From assembly GCF_018588885.1 (NCBI RefSeq), contig NZ_JAFFIW010000003.1:1-64000 (forward strand): a DNA stretch of 64,000 nt, read 5' to 3'. The stretch comes from Mesorhizobium sp. dw_380 (GTDB lineage Bacteria > Pseudomonadota > Alphaproteobacteria > Rhizobiales > Rhizobiaceae). Made by a program: the position numbers and the translations under genes. The notes below the pieces were generated by a model. That model did not search any database, was not told the DNA's origin, and saw only the letters and a list, made by a program, of their open reading frames with translations. This document shows, in pieces, positions 25,511-34,324 of this stretch (position 1 is the stretch's first letter; each line of letters opens with the position of its first letter).

Positions 25511-27058
25511 ATGTCACCTCTTGGTATTCTTCGTAGACATCGCGTCGCCGCCCTGCTGGGCGCCGCGCTGATCATATCCCCCATTGTCGTTTCATTCGCC
25601 CAGAGCACGAACGGCACTACCACGATCAGTGCCGTCGCGACCACCCAGACCCCGGCACCCGGTGTATCGGCCCCGAGCGGTTCGTTCGCGCCTGCCGTGG
25701 CCACGGCCAAGCCGGCCGTCGTGACTGTCACCACGGTCATGAAAGGACAACCACAAACGATGAGCGGGGCCACACCTTTTGACGGCAATTCGCCCTTCGA
25801 CGACTATTTCCGCCAGTTCTTCGGCGATCAGGGCATGCCCATGCCCAAGACCCCGCCACAACAGCAGGCGCCGCGAACCGAGGCCCTGGGCTCCGGCTTC
25901 ATCGTCAGTGCCGACGGCACCATCGTCACCAACAACCATGTGGTCGACGGCGCCTCTTCGATCAAGGTGACGCTCGACGACGGCACGGAGCTTCCGGCCA
26001 AGCTCGTTGGACGCGACGCCAAGCACGATCTCGCCGTGCTCAAGGTCAAGGCCAGCAAGCCTTTGCCGACGGTCAAATGGGGCGATTCCGACAAGCTGAT
26101 GACCGGCGACCAGGTGCTGGCGATCGGCAATCCCTTCGGCATCGGCACCACGGTCACGGCAGGCATCGTTTCGGCGCGCGGCCGCGACCTGCATAGCGGG
26201 CCGTTCGACGATTTCATCCAGATCGACGCGCCGATCAACCATGGCAATTCCGGCGGTCCGCTGGTGGATGTGAAAGGCAATGTCATCGGCATCAACACGG
26301 CAATCTATTCGCCCAATGGCGGCAGCGTCGGCGTCGGCTTCGCCATCCCGTCCGACCAGGCCCAGAAAGTGGTCGCCAAGCTGATGAAGGACGGCTCCAT
26401 CCAGTACGGCTATCTCGGCGTCGAGATTCAGCCGGTGACGCCTGATGTGGCCGGCGCCATGGGGCTCGAGCATCCCGGCGGCGCGCTGGTTTCCCAGGTC
26501 AATGACGGCTCCCCGGCGGCCCGCGCCGGCGTCGAAACCGGCGACGTCATCACCGGCTTCGCAGGACAGGACGTGAAGGATCCCAAGGATCTGTCGCGGG
26601 CCGTCGCCGACGTCGCCCCTGGCGCCAGGGAATCGCTTGATGTCTGGCGCAAGGGCAAGGCCATGACGATCTCCGTCGAAGTCGGACGCAACAGCGACGA
26701 TGTGAAGACGGGATCGACCGGCGAGCCCGGCGCGCCGAGCGCCGGGCAGGGCTCGCGCGCGCCGGCGCTTGGCCTGGGCCTGATGGACATCACGCCCGAC
26801 ATCCGCCAGCAGATGAACCTCGCCGACAACGAGCGTGGCGCGGTGGTTGCGCGCGTCAGTCCCGACACGGCGGCGGCCGCTGCCGGCATCCAGCCGGGCG
26901 ACATCATCGTCGCCGTCAATCAGGTGCCGGTCAAGAGCGCCAAACAGGTGACCCAGGCGATTGCCCAGGCGGGCAAATCAGGGCGCAAATCGGTGCTGTT
27001 GCTGGTCGAACGCGACGGCAGCCAGATCTATGTCGCCGTGCCGTTCGCCAATGGCTGA
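25511..27058 (+). CDS. degP: DegP/Do-family periplasmic serine endoprotease
   Basis: A 515-residue HtrA protease for envelope protein quality control. An uncleaved or cleaved leader LLGAALIISPIVVSFAQS is near the start, followed by a Gly/Met-poor linker. The trypsin-like domain has the catalytic triad His in TNNHVVDGA, Asp in AKHDLAVLKVK and Ser in NHGNSGGPLVD. Two PDZ domains follow (GYLGVEIQPVTPDV... and GLGLMDITPDIRQQ...). Start 25511 (MSPLGILRR) is preferred because it places the leader at the N-terminus; the ribosome site is weak. A strong hairpin terminator follows. Confidence 0.93.
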   Translation: MSPLGILRRHRVAALLGAALIISPIVVSFAQSTNGTTTISAVATTQTPAPGVSAPSGSFAPAVATAKPAVVTVTTVMKGQPQTMSGATPFDGNSPFDDYFRQFFGDQGMPMPKTPPQQQAPRTEALGSGFIVSADGTIVTNNHVVDGASSIKVTLDDGTELPAKLVGRDAKHDLAVLKVKASKPLPTVKWGDSDKLMTGDQVLAIGNPFGIGTTVTAGIVSARGRDLHSGPFDDFIQIDAPINHGNSGGPLVDVKGNVIGINTAIYSPNGGSVGVGFAIPSDQAQKVVAKLMKDGSIQYGYLGVEIQPVTPDVAGAMGLEHPGGALVSQVNDGSPAARAGVETGDVITGFAGQDVKDPKDLSRAVADVAPGARESLDVWRKGKAMTISVEVGRNSDDVKTGSTGEPGAPSAGQGSRAPALGLGLMDITPDIRQQMNLADNERGAVVARVSPDTAAAAAGIQPGDIIVAVNQVPVKSAKQVTQAIAQAGKSGRKSVLLLVERDGSQIYVAVPFANG

Positions 27059-27065
27059 GGCATGA

Positions 27066-27100
27066 ATGTGGCGGGCTTGTCGGTGACCAGCCCGCCACAT
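27066..27100. terminator. Perfect 12-bp hairpin between degP and coaA
   Basis: ATGTGGCGGGCT (27066-27077) and AGCCCGCCACAT (27089-27100) pair perfectly around an 11-base loop, eight bases after the degP stop; TCTTGT follows. Because coaA ends at 27149 on the other strand, the same stem could act on both convergent transcripts. Confidence 0.65.
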
Positions 27101-27104
27101 TCTT

Positions 27105-27158
27105 GTATCCGGGTAGAGCCTTATATCCGGGTAGAGCTTGATATCCGGCTAGAGCTTG
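27105..27158. repeat. Three tandem 18-bp units at the coaA 3' end
   Basis: Units at 27105-27122, 27123-27140 and 27141-27158 share ATATCCGGGTAGAGCTTG with one to four differences. The third unit overlaps the end of coaA: there the coaA strand reads AAGCTCTAG (Lys-Leu-stop), while the other two units have TAC or its equivalent instead of the stop. The array therefore looks like repeated copies of the coaA C-terminal coding tail. Confidence 0.75.
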
Positions 27159-28108
27159 CGCAGCGCCACTTCCTCGACCAGATGGTCGGCGCCCTTGCGC
27201 AGGATGAGATCGGCGCGGGCGCGCGTCGGCAGGATGTTTTCGCGCAAATTCTTCAAATTGATGTTGGTCCACAGGCCTTCGGCGATGGCGCGCGCCGAAT
27301 CCTCAGACAGCTGCGAATAGCGGTGGAAGAAAGAATCCGGATCGCGGAAAGCGGTTTCGCGCAGCCGCATGAAGCGGGAAATATACCATTCGTGGATCAG
27401 CTTCTCGTCGGCATCGATGTAGATGGCGAAGTCGAAGAAGTCGGACAGGAAGGGCACGATCTTGCCGTCCTGCGGCAGCTTGCCCGGCTGCAGGACATTG
27501 ATGCCTTCGAAGATCAGGATGTCAGGCCGGTCGATGGTGACGAACTCGCCGGGAATGACGTCATAGGTGAGATGCGAATAGACCGGGGCGCGGACATTGC
27601 GCAGCGCCGACTTGATGCCGGAGAGGAAGCGCAGCAGCGCGCCGACATCGTAGCTGTCGGGAAAGCCCTTGCGTTCCATCAGGTTTTCGCGCCGCAGCAC
27701 CTCGTTGGGAAGCAAAAAACCGTCGGTGGTGATGAGATCGACCTTCGGGCTCGACGGCCAGCGCGCCAGAAGTTCCTTCAGCACGCGCGCCGTGGTCGAC
27801 TTGCCGACCGCGACGGAGCCGGCAATGCCGATGATGAACGGCGTCTTGACCACGTCGACGGCGTTGAAAAAGGCCTGGCGCTGCCGGAACAAAAGCTGGC
27901 TCGCCTCGACATGGGCGGACAGGAGCCGCGAAAGCGACAGATAGATGCGCCTGACCTCCTCGAGGTCGACCGGGTCGTTGAGCGAACGCAGGCGGCGGAA
28001 TTCGTCCTCGCTCAGCGTCAGCGGCGTGTCGGCGCGGAATTGCGACCATTGCTCGGCGGAGAAGAAACGAAAGGGAGAGTATTTCTCGGTTGGCGCGAGC
28101 TGATCCAT
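27149..28108 (-). CDS. coaA: Type I pantothenate kinase
   Basis: A 319-residue bacterial pantothenate kinase (EC 2.7.1.33), first step of coenzyme A synthesis. The P-loop [17 protein letters not shown] is at about residues 94-110, [10 protein letters not shown] is the following acidic segment, and [14 protein letters not shown] and [13 protein letters not shown] are family motifs near the C-terminus. Full length for CoaA. It is the last gene of the minus-strand his operon, 24 bases after hisE, a placement common in rhizobia. Confidence 0.95.
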   Translation of the reverse strand: MDQLAPTEKYSPFRFFSAEQWSQFRADTPLTLSEDEFRRLRSLNDPVDLEEVRRIYLSLSRLLSAHVEASQLLFRQRQAFFNAVDVVKTPFIIGIAGSVAVGKSTTARVLKELLARWPSSPKVDLITTDGFLLPNEVLRRENLMERKGFPDSYDVGALLRFLSGIKSALRNVRAPVYSHLTYDVIPGEFVTIDRPDILIFEGINVLQPGKLPQDGKIVPFLSDFFDFAIYIDADEKLIHEWYISRFMRLRETAFRDPDSFFHRYSQLSEDSARAIAEGLWTNINLKNLRENILPTRARADLILRKGADHLVEEVALRKL

Positions 28109-28132
28109 CGAGATACCTGCCCTCCCTCGCGG

Positions 28133-28456
28133 TCAGCCCTTGGGCCGTGACGCCTTCTCGGAGATGCCCGAACGCCTGGTGCGGCTTTCGAGCTCCTTGA
28201 GCACGTCGCCCAACGGAACACCCGAGAGGCCGAGAACGACGAGCCAATGATATATAAGATCTGCACTTTCGGAAACGAGGCCCTGCTTGTCGCCCTTGAC
28301 GGCGGCGATCACGGCCTCGACCGCCTCCTCGCCGAGCTTCTGTGCCGCCTTGTCGATGCCGCGCGCGAACAGCTTGGCCGTCCACGAGTCAGGATCGCCT
28401 GACTGCGCGCGTTCCCTGATGATTGTCTCCAGGTCGGAGAACGAAAATTCAGCCAT
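28133..28456 (-). CDS. hisE: Phosphoribosyl-ATP pyrophosphatase
   Basis: A 107-residue HisE (EC 3.6.1.31), second step of histidine synthesis. The all-alpha MazG-like fold is seen in [29 protein letters not shown], with the metal-binding glutamates in KLGEEAVE and the Asp in [13 protein letters not shown]. The C-terminal tail is basic. A separate gene rather than a hisIE fusion, as usual in alphaproteobacteria. It is separated from hisF by 95 bases that hold a short inverted repeat. Confidence 0.94.
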   Translation of the reverse strand: MAEFSFSDLETIIRERAQSGDPDSWTAKLFARGIDKAAQKLGEEAVEAVIAAVKGDKQGLVSESADLIYHWLVVLGLSGVPLGDVLKELESRTRRSGISEKASRPKG

Positions 28457-28502
28457 GGCGCCTGGGCCCTCTGCTTAGCCGGACAGCCTTAACTCTTTGT
28501 TT

Positions 28503-28556
28503 TGACGCAATTCCGGACGGAAAACCGCTTCGCACTTTTCCTGGAATTGCTCTAGG
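28503..28556. repeat. Short inverted repeat (GACGCAATTCC family) between hisF and hisE
   Basis: GACGCAATTCCGGACGG and AAAACCGCTT followed by CCTGGAATTGC match the element at 4691-4743 almost base for base. GCAATTCC and GGAATTGC form the arms. It lies within an otherwise tightly packed operon, so it will be present in the his mRNA and may affect hisE/coaA expression or stability. Confidence 0.8.
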
Positions 28557-29343
28557 GCCGATCGCCTGGCGAGTCCAGCCGCATCGGCAGGCCGGCCCTA
28601 GCCATATGCGCCTTGGCCTGCGCTATAGTGTAGGTGCCGAAATGGAAGATCGACGCCGCCAGCACCGCGCCGGCATGGCCGTCGCGAATGCCTTCCACCA
28701 GGTGATCGAGCGTGCCGACACCGCCCGACGCGATGACCGGGGCGCGTACCGCGTCCGATATAGCGCGGGTCAAAGCTATGTCGTAGCCGGCCTTGGTGCC
28801 GTCGCGGTCCATCGAGGTCAAAAGGATCTCGCCGGCGCCGCGATCGACCATTTTGCGGGCGAATTCGACCGCGTCGATGCCGGTCTTCTCGCGCCCGCCA
28901 TGGGTGAAGATCTCCCAGCGGTCGGCCTCACCGGCGCCGGACACTTTCTTGGCGTCGATGGCGACGACGATGCACTGATTGCCGAACTTGTCGGCGGCCT
29001 CCGCGACGAAATCCGGGTTCTTGACCGCCGCCGTGTTGATCGACACCTTGTCGGCGCCGGCCAAAAGCAATTTCCTGATGTCGGCGACTTGGCGCACCCC
29101 GCCGCCGACGGTCAGCGGCATGAAGCACTGTTCGGCGGTGCGGGCAATGACATCGAAGATGGTCTCACGGTTGTCGGACGACGCCGTGATGTCGAGGAAG
29201 CAAAGCTCGTCGGCGCCTGCGGCATCATAGGCCTTAGCCGCCTCGACCGGGTCGCCGGCGTCGATGAGGTCGACGAAGTTGACGCCCTTGACGACGCGGC
29301 CGTCCTTGACGTCGAGACAGGGAATGACGCGGGCTTTCAGCAT
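28552..29343 (-). CDS. hisF: Imidazole glycerol phosphate synthase, cyclase subunit
   Basis: A 263-residue (beta/alpha)8 barrel, the synthase subunit that uses ammonia from HisH to form IGP and AICAR. Catalytic Asp residues are in [16 protein letters not shown] and [15 protein letters not shown], and phosphate-binding loops are [10 protein letters not shown] and [13 protein letters not shown]. Full length. The start codon shares one base with the stop of the preceding ureohydrolase-like gene (TGATG), implying coupled translation. Confidence 0.97.
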   Translation of the reverse strand: MLKARVIPCLDVKDGRVVKGVNFVDLIDAGDPVEAAKAYDAAGADELCFLDITASSDNRETIFDVIARTAEQCFMPLTVGGGVRQVADIRKLLLAGADKVSINTAAVKNPDFVAEAADKFGNQCIVVAIDAKKVSGAGEADRWEIFTHGGREKTGIDAVEFARKMVDRGAGEILLTSMDRDGTKAGYDIALTRAISDAVRAPVIASGGVGTLDHLVEGIRDGHAGAVLAASIFHFGTYTIAQAKAHMARAGLPMRLDSPGDRP

Positions 29344-30179
29344 CAGCGGCCCTCTATCGTGGCGATGAGATCGTTGAGCAGCTGTCCGACCACCGGCGGC
29401 ACATCGGCCTGGGCATCGAAGGCCGGATCGTAAGCGGAAACGGTGATGCCGACGATCGGCACGGCAAGCGCAATGGCGCAGGCCGCGTCGCGCAATTGTT
29501 CGGGGTTTGGCCCGCCTGGCGTGACGTAGCGGTTGGCCTGCAGCTCGCGTGGATCATGGACGTCGAGATCGAGATGCATGTGCACGCTTTTGGCGCCGGC
29601 GGCCTGCAGTCTTTCCGTCGCTCGCGCCACGCCGGGACATTCCGTGCGGATGATCGGCAATGTCTCGAGGAGCTGTTCCTCGTCCGGATCGAGATCGCGG
29701 GCGTTGACGAGCACGCAACGCGAGGGGTCGATCGGCTGAAAGCCGGGAATGGCCGATGCCATCGGGCGCCAGCACAGGCCGAGCACCGTTGCCAGCGCCA
29801 TGCCATCGAGAAAGCCGTATGTGGATGTCTCGGGCGTGTTGAGATCGCCATGCTGGTCGGCCCAGATGATCGCATCGGCGCCCGCGCCGGCGACGGCACC
29901 GGCTGATGTCAGGCAGTTGCCGGCCAGAACGATGGGAAACCGCCCCCTGTCCAGGGCAATGCGGACCTCGCCCGAGACGGCGTTGCAGACGGCGAAACCG
30001 GTGGCGATCTCGCGTTCCTGGTCGCCGCCGACCTTGCCGATATCCTCGACCGCAACGTCGTGGCCGGCCATGGTCAGGGCATCCACGAGACCGCCTGCAA
30101 TCAGCGCGTCCGGACCTTGGCCCATGCCGCCATGATAGTGGCCGCTGTCATAGGAGGCCAGGATAAGGGTGATCTTCAC
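29343..30179 (-). CDS. Arginase/ureohydrolase-fold protein with altered metal site
   Basis: A 278-residue member of the ureohydrolase superfamily. The metal-binding region [21 protein letters not shown] keeps the DxHxD pattern, and [13 protein letters not shown] corresponds to the SxDxDxxDP motif. The first motif, GGDHS in arginases, reads [10 protein letters not shown], so the first metal-ligand His is missing. Substrate loops also differ from arginase and agmatinase. It is embedded between hisA and hisF with overlaps of 4 and 1 bases, hence certainly co-translated with the his genes. Function unknown; formiminoglutamase or amidinohydrolase activity is not established. Confidence 0.82.
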   Translation of the reverse strand: MKITLILASYDSGHYHGGMGQGPDALIAGGLVDALTMAGHDVAVEDIGKVGGDQEREIATGFAVCNAVSGEVRIALDRGRFPIVLAGNCLTSAGAVAGAGADAIIWADQHGDLNTPETSTYGFLDGMALATVLGLCWRPMASAIPGFQPIDPSRCVLVNARDLDPDEEQLLETLPIIRTECPGVARATERLQAAGAKSVHMHLDLDVHDPRELQANRYVTPGGPNPEQLRDAACAIALAVPIVGITVSAYDPAFDAQADVPPVVGQLLNDLIATIEGR

Positions 30180-30925
30180 GACCGCGCCTCCGCCACTGGC
30201 CTGCCCCGCAGGATCGCCAGCGCCTCGCCCGGATCGATGCGGCCGTCATAGAGCGCGCGGCCGGAGATCGCGCCTTCGAGCTTTTGCGCGTCCGGCATGG
30301 TCATGCGCACGATGTCGGCGATCGAAGCCAGCCCGCCGGAGGCAATGACGGGGATCGACACCGCTTCGGCGAGATCGATGGTGGCGTCCCAGTTGATGCC
30401 GGTCAGAACGCCGTCGCGGTCGATGTCGGTGTAGATGATGGCGGCGACGCCCGCGCCCTCGAATTTCCTGGCCAGTTCGACGACGCCAAGGCTCGACGCC
30501 TCGGCCCAACCCTCGACCGCCACCTTGCCGCCCTTGGCGTCGATGCCGACGGCGACCTTGCCCGGGAAAGCCTTGCAGGCCTGCCTGACCAGATCGGGAT
30601 CGCGCACCGCCACCGTGCCGAGGATGACGCGGGCGAGGCCGCGGTCGAGCCAGTCCTCGATCTGCTCCAGCGTGCGGATGCCGCCGCCGAGCTGCACCGG
30701 GTTCTTCGTCGCCTTGAGGATGGCGCCGACCGCCGCGCTGTTGACGCTCTGGCCCTTGAAGGCCCCATTGAGGTCGACGACGTGCAGCCATTCGAAGCCT
30801 TGTTCCTCGAACTCTCGCGCCTGGGCGGAAGGATCATCGTTGTAGATGGTCGCGGTGGCCATGTCGCCATGCTTCAGGCGCACGCATTTGCCGTCCTTGA
30901 GGTCGATGGCTGGAAACAGGATCAT
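30176..30925 (-). CDS. hisA: ProFAR isomerase
   Basis: A 249-residue (beta/alpha)8 isomerase (EC 5.3.1.16) converting ProFAR to PRFAR in histidine synthesis. Catalytic Asp is in [19 protein letters not shown] and the second in [16 protein letters not shown]. The phosphate loops are [12 protein letters not shown] and [13 protein letters not shown]. Full length. It abuts the DUF1330 gene with no gap and overlaps the ureohydrolase-like gene by 4 bases. Confidence 0.97.
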   Translation of the reverse strand: MILFPAIDLKDGKCVRLKHGDMATATIYNDDPSAQAREFEEQGFEWLHVVDLNGAFKGQSVNSAAVGAILKATKNPVQLGGGIRTLEQIEDWLDRGLARVILGTVAVRDPDLVRQACKAFPGKVAVGIDAKGGKVAVEGWAEASSLGVVELARKFEGAGVAAIIYTDIDRDGVLTGINWDATIDLAEAVSIPVIASGGLASIADIVRMTMPDAQKLEGAISGRALYDGRIDPGEALAILRGRPVAEARS

Positions 30926-31216
30926 CTAGGCACCCTCTACGATCGCGAAATGACCGGTTGAAGCCGCCAGCCGATGCTGTAACGCCGTCTGGTAGCCCTG
31001 TGACCGATAGCAGTTCAGCGCCGTTTCATAGGAGTCGAACTCGACCACTACGTGCCTGCCAAAATCGGATCCTTCGGGGTTTGTGACCTGTCCGCCGCGC
31101 ACGAGATAGCGGCCACCAAAGTGCGAAATGGCATCGCCAATGGCATCACGATAGCGCTGGTAGCCTTCCGAGTCGCTCACCGTGAGCACAATCATCCAAT
31201 AGCCTTTCTTGCTCAC
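30926..31216 (-). CDS. DUF1330 family protein
   Basis: A 96-residue protein of the dimeric alpha+beta barrel DUF1330 family: GYWMIVLTVSDSEGYQRYRDAIGDAISHFGGRYLVRGG, with the conserved GGRYLVRGG, then VVVEFDSYETALNCYRSQGYQ. The function is unknown for the family. It lies inside the his operon between hisH (3 bases away) and hisA (0 bases), so it is co-expressed with histidine synthesis; whether it has a metabolic link is not shown. Confidence 0.88.
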   Translation of the reverse strand: MSKKGYWMIVLTVSDSEGYQRYRDAIGDAISHFGGRYLVRGGQVTNPEGSDFGRHVVVEFDSYETALNCYRSQGYQTALQHRLAASTGHFAIVEGA

Positions 31217-31219
31217 GAT

Positions 31220-31870
31220 CTAGGGCCTCCAGCGCAGGAAATTGGTGATCAGCGCCAGGCCCAGAGCCTGGCTCTTTTCGGGATGGAACTGCGTGCCGAC
31301 GAGATTGTCGCGCCCGACAGTGGCCGTCACCGGGCCGCCATAGTCGGCGACCGCCAGGACCTCGTCCGCCTTGCGCGCATCGAGATGGTAGGAATGGACG
31401 AAATAGGCGTGCAGTCCGCTGGTGCCGGTCGGAATGCCGGCAAACAGCGGATGCTGACGCCTGAGCTCGATCGTGTTCCAGCCGATCTGCGGGATCTTCA
31501 GCGCCGGATCGGCCGGCGTGATCTCCTTGACGTCGCCTGATATCCAGCCGAAGCCGTTGGTGACGGTCTTTTCGAGCCCACGTTCGGACATCAGCTGCAT
31601 GCCGACGCAGATGCCCAGGAAAGGCCGGCCCTTGGCGATGGCGACATCCTCGACCGCTTCCCACATACCCTCGACCGCACGCAGGCCGGCCGCGCAGTCG
31701 GCATAGGCGCCCACGCCGGGCAGGACGATGCGGTCGGCCGTGCGCACCCGGTCGGCATCGGCCGTCAGGTCGATCTCAGCCGATATGCCGGCTTCGCGCG
31801 CGGCGCGCTCGAATGCCTTGGTGGCCGAGCGCAGGTTGCCCGAGCCGTAATCGATGATTGCTACCCGCAT
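31220..31870 (-). CDS. hisH: Imidazole glycerol phosphate synthase, glutaminase subunit
   Basis: A 216-residue class I glutamine amidotransferase feeding ammonia to HisF. The nucleophile Cys is in [15 protein letters not shown], the oxyanion strand is [11 protein letters not shown], and the His-Glu pair is in [13 protein letters not shown]. The start [15 protein letters not shown] is the family N-terminus. It lies one base after the DUF2628 gene and three before the DUF1330 gene. Confidence 0.97.
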   Translation of the reverse strand: MRVAIIDYGSGNLRSATKAFERAAREAGISAEIDLTADADRVRTADRIVLPGVGAYADCAAGLRAVEGMWEAVEDVAIAKGRPFLGICVGMQLMSERGLEKTVTNGFGWISGDVKEITPADPALKIPQIGWNTIELRRQHPLFAGIPTGTSGLHAYFVHSYHLDARKADEVLAVADYGGPVTATVGRDNLVGTQFHPEKSQALGLALITNFLRWRP

Positions 31871-31871
31871 A

Positions 31872-32348
31872 TCAGCGCCGTCCCGGAATGTGGGTCAGCC
31901 CCAGCGCCATGCCGGGCTGCGCCGGGCGCGCCAGGGTGGCATCCGGGACCATGCGCGGCACGGGTGCTTCTTCATCCGCATGCCCCTCGACCTCCAGCGC
32001 ATAGCGGATGTCGGCGTCACCCAGCCAGCCGGCCTGAACCACGCCCCATTCATGCCAGCCGCGCCGGCGAAGTGCCGCGATGCGCAACCCCTGCCCCTCC
32101 AGGCCGACATAGAGCGAGACCAGCAGCGAGAGCAGCGAACCAGCCAGCCCAAGGCCGAGTTGCTCACCAAGCGTCGAGAGCAGGCCCATGACGACGAAGG
32201 TCAATGCCGCTTCGATCCACATGCGGTGCCAGGCGAACCACAATGGCGGCACCAGCAGACCGAGCCAGGTGAAGCTATCGCGGACCAAGACCGTTGCGTC
32301 AGCCCTCTCGCCGCGGCCGGGCGGCTCCATCACGACATAGGTGGCCAT
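31872..32348 (-). CDS. DUF2628 membrane protein
   Basis: A 158-residue protein with hydrophobic segments at about residues 28-40 ([13 protein letters not shown]) and 45-80, and a soluble C-terminal part ([23 protein letters not shown]). This is the pattern of the small DUF2628 family often found between hisB and hisH in Rhizobiales. It is four bases downstream of hisB and one base upstream of hisH, so it is part of the operon. Function unknown. Confidence 0.85.
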   Translation of the reverse strand: MATYVVMEPPGRGERADATVLVRDSFTWLGLLVPPLWFAWHRMWIEAALTFVVMGLLSTLGEQLGLGLAGSLLSLLVSLYVGLEGQGLRIAALRRRGWHEWGVVQAGWLGDADIRYALEVEGHADEEAPVPRMVPDATLARPAQPGMALGLTHIPGRR

Positions 32349-32352
32349 GACG

Positions 32353-32952
32353 CTATCCCTTCAAAGATCCCTTGGTGGAGGGAACCGCGTCCGGCTGGCG
32401 CGGGTCGTGCTCGAGTGCGGCGCGCAGCGCGCGCGCCACCGCCTTGAAGCAGGTTTCGGCGATATGATGGTTGTTGGCGCCGTAGTGATTGGTGACATGC
32501 AGCGTGATGCCGGCATTCTGCGCCAGCGCCTGGAAGAACTCACGCACCAGTTCGGTGTCGAAGGTGCCGATCTTCGGCGACGAGAACGAAACGTTCCAGA
32601 CCAGGAACGGCCGGCCGGACACATCGATCGCGGCGCGCGTCAGCGTCTCGTCCATGGCAAGGTCGATCGAGGCATAGCGCATGATGCCGCGCCGTTCGCC
32701 CAGCGCCTTGGTCAGCGCCTGGCCGAGCGCAATGCCGGTGTCCTCGACCGTGTGGTGATCGTCGATATGCAGGTCGCCCTTCGCCTTGACCGTCATGTCG
32801 ATCAGCGAATGGCGCGAGAGCTGGTCCAGCATATGGTCGAAGAAACCGACGCCGGTGGCGATGTCCGACTTGCCCGAGCCATCGACATGAACCGACACGG
32901 AGATGTCGGTCTCGCGGGTCTTGCGGCTTGCTTCGGCGGATCGGGGCGCCAT
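32353..32952 (-). CDS. hisB: Imidazoleglycerol-phosphate dehydratase
   Basis: A 199-residue monofunctional IGP dehydratase (EC 4.2.1.19). The Mn-binding motifs are [43 protein letters not shown] and the Glu/His clusters around them. The start at 32952 ([12 protein letters not shown]) has AAGGA eight bases upstream, which decides against an in-frame start at 32979. First gene of the his-coaA transcript and divergent from hslV across a 236-base gap. Confidence 0.96.
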   Translation of the reverse strand: MAPRSAEASRKTRETDISVSVHVDGSGKSDIATGVGFFDHMLDQLSRHSLIDMTVKAKGDLHIDDHHTVEDTGIALGQALTKALGERRGIMRYASIDLAMDETLTRAAIDVSGRPFLVWNVSFSSPKIGTFDTELVREFFQALAQNAGITLHVTNHYGANNHHIAETCFKAVARALRAALEHDPRQPDAVPSTKGSLKG

Positions 32953-32973
32953 CACTCTATCCTTGTCCCAGCG

Positions 32974-32988
32974 GGTCACATGGTGACC
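32974..32988. promoter_or_regulatory. Inverted repeat upstream of hisB
   Basis: GGTCAC-ATG-GTGACC forms a perfect 6-bp inverted repeat 22 bases upstream of the hisB start, in the divergent hisB/hslV gap. It has the shape of a dimeric regulator site, but no regulator can be named. The rest of the gap shows no gene or clear promoter box. Confidence 0.3.
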
Positions 32989-33188
32989 GGTTCACGGGCT
33001 TCAAGCGCTCGCGGGCTTGAAAACGAGAGCCTTCTACCAGCATGATCCGGCGATTGCCAGTTGCCTTGCACCGGGGTATCGACCGTGGCGCAGAGGCGAT
33101 TTGCAATCGTTCGCCCTATGCATACATATGGCCGATCAAAGTTACCGCGCTAATCGCCTTTTTGGGATCGCGCGCTCGGAGCCAGGAC

Positions 33189-33740
33189 ATGTCTGACAAT
33201 CTAACCATGCACGCCACGACCATCGTGACGGTGCGCAAGGGCAACAAGGTGGTGATCGCCGGCGACGGCCAGGTCAGCCTTGGCCAGACCATCATGAAGG
33301 GCAATGCCCGCAAGGTGCGCCGCATCGGCAAGGACGGCAATGTGATCGCCGGTTTCGCCGGCGCCACCGCGGACGCCTTCACGCTGCTGGAGCGGCTGGA
33401 AGCCAAGCTTGAACAATATCCCGACCAGCTGACGCGCGCCTGCGTCGAGCTTGCCAAGGACTGGCGCACCGACCGCTATCTGCGCCGGCTGGAGGCGATG
33501 ATGCTGGTTGCCGACAAGTCGGTTTCGCTGGCACTGACCGGCACCGGCGACGTGCTCGAACCTGAACATGGCGTCATGGCCATCGGTTCGGGCGGCAATT
33601 ACGCACTTGCCGCGGCGCGCGCGCTGATGGACAGCGACAAGGATGCCGAGGAGATCGCCCGCAAGGCGATGCAGATCGCCTCCGACATCTGCGTCTACAC
33701 CAACAACAATTTCGTCGTCGAAACGCTGGATGCCGCCTGA
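33189..33740 (+). CDS. hslV: ATP-dependent protease subunit HslV
   Basis: A 183-residue peptidase of the ClpQ/HslV family. After the short propeptide MSDNLTMHA comes the catalytic N-terminal Thr of [43 protein letters not shown] and [17 protein letters not shown] are proteasome-fold motifs. The start at 33189 has GGAG about eight bases upstream; an upstream in-frame ATG at 33042 lacks this. HslU lies 2.4 kb downstream on the same strand, separated by three other genes. Confidence 0.95.
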   Translation: MSDNLTMHATTIVTVRKGNKVVIAGDGQVSLGQTIMKGNARKVRRIGKDGNVIAGFAGATADAFTLLERLEAKLEQYPDQLTRACVELAKDWRTDRYLRRLEAMMLVADKSVSLALTGTGDVLEPEHGVMAIGSGGNYALAAARALMDSDKDAEEIARKAMQIASDICVYTNNNFVVETLDAA

Positions 33741-33750
33741 AGAGGCAAGC

Positions 33751-33816
33751 CATGATCCCGAACCGAAGGACCGCGTAAGCGAAAATTGGGGAACGGTGTT
33801 CGGAAGAAATCATGAC
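33751..33816. repeat. Palindromic repeat (CATGATCCCGAACCG family) reaching the next start codon
   Basis: The element begins CATGATCCCGAACCG, has GGACCGCGTAAGCGAAAA in the middle and ends CGGAAGAAATCATGACC. A copy in reverse orientation lies at 55239-55308 (TTCGCTTACGCGGTCC, CGGTTCGGGATCATG). The right end contains the ATG at 33812 used by the acetyltransferase gene, so the repeat supplies that start codon and possibly its ribosome site (CGGAAGAA). Confidence 0.75.
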
Positions 33817-34324
33817 CAAACAGGAAGCTAGCTACGATTTTCGGCCGGTGACCGAGAAGGACCTGCCGATGATCGCCGGCTGGCTTGCCGAGCCTGAAGT
33901 CGCGCAGTGGTGGGACGACCCGGAGACGGAGATCGCCGAGATTCGCGGCCATATCGACTCTATTTCCGTCGAGCCGCTGATCGTCGAGCTCGACGGCAAG
34001 CCGATCGCCTATCTGCAGAGTTACGACCCGCACCTGGAAGACGACCATCCCTATGCCGACCAGCCGTTCGGCACGCTCGGCATCGATCTGTCGATCGGCC
34101 GGCCGGAACTCATCGGCGTCGGCCATGGCTCGGCGATCGTGCGCCAGTTCGTCGAACAACTGTTCGAGGAGGGTGTTCCGCGCGTCGTCATCGACCCCGA
34201 TCCTGCGAACGGACGAGCCATCCGCGCCTATGAAAAGGCCGGCTTTGTTGCCTTTGACACAAGAACATCGGAGTACGGGCCGGCCTTGATGATGGCGCGC
34301 GACGCGCCGCAGGAGCCCAATTGA
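33812..34324 (+). CDS. GNAT acetyltransferase
   Basis: A 170-residue acetyl-CoA-dependent N-acetyltransferase of the AAC(6')/IucB-like branch: FRPVTEKDLPMIAGWLAEPEVAQWWDDPE at the N-terminus, LGIDLSIGRPELIGVGHGSAIVRQFVEQL as the acetyl-CoA region, and VVIDPDPANGRAIRAYEKAGF as the closing motif. Similar proteins are common on rhizobial chromosomes and usually are not drug-resistance enzymes, so I do not assign a resistance role. It lies between hslV and hslU and overlaps the next gene by 4 bases (TTGA). Confidence 0.85.
   Translation: MTKQEASYDFRPVTEKDLPMIAGWLAEPEVAQWWDDPETEIAEIRGHIDSISVEPLIVELDGKPIAYLQSYDPHLEDDHPYADQPFGTLGIDLSIGRPELIGVGHGSAIVRQFVEQLFEEGVPRVVIDPDPANGRAIRAYEKAGFVAFDTRTSEYGPALMMARDAPQEPN

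Noticed and set aside
27105..27158. CRISPR-like short repeats
   Set aside because: The units are directly adjacent with no spacers, only three in number and overlap coaA, so this is a simple tandem repeat.
33042..33188. Heat-shock sigma-factor promoter before hslV
   Set aside because: I looked for a CTTGAA / CCCAT-like pair at proper spacing and found only weak partial matches (CCTTGCA, CCTATGCAT).
33812..34324. Aminoglycoside resistance gene
   Set aside because: The protein is GNAT-fold with AAC(6')-like motifs, but it is part of a housekeeping region and no drug-resistance context exists; such calls are usually false for chromosomal rhizobial GNATs.
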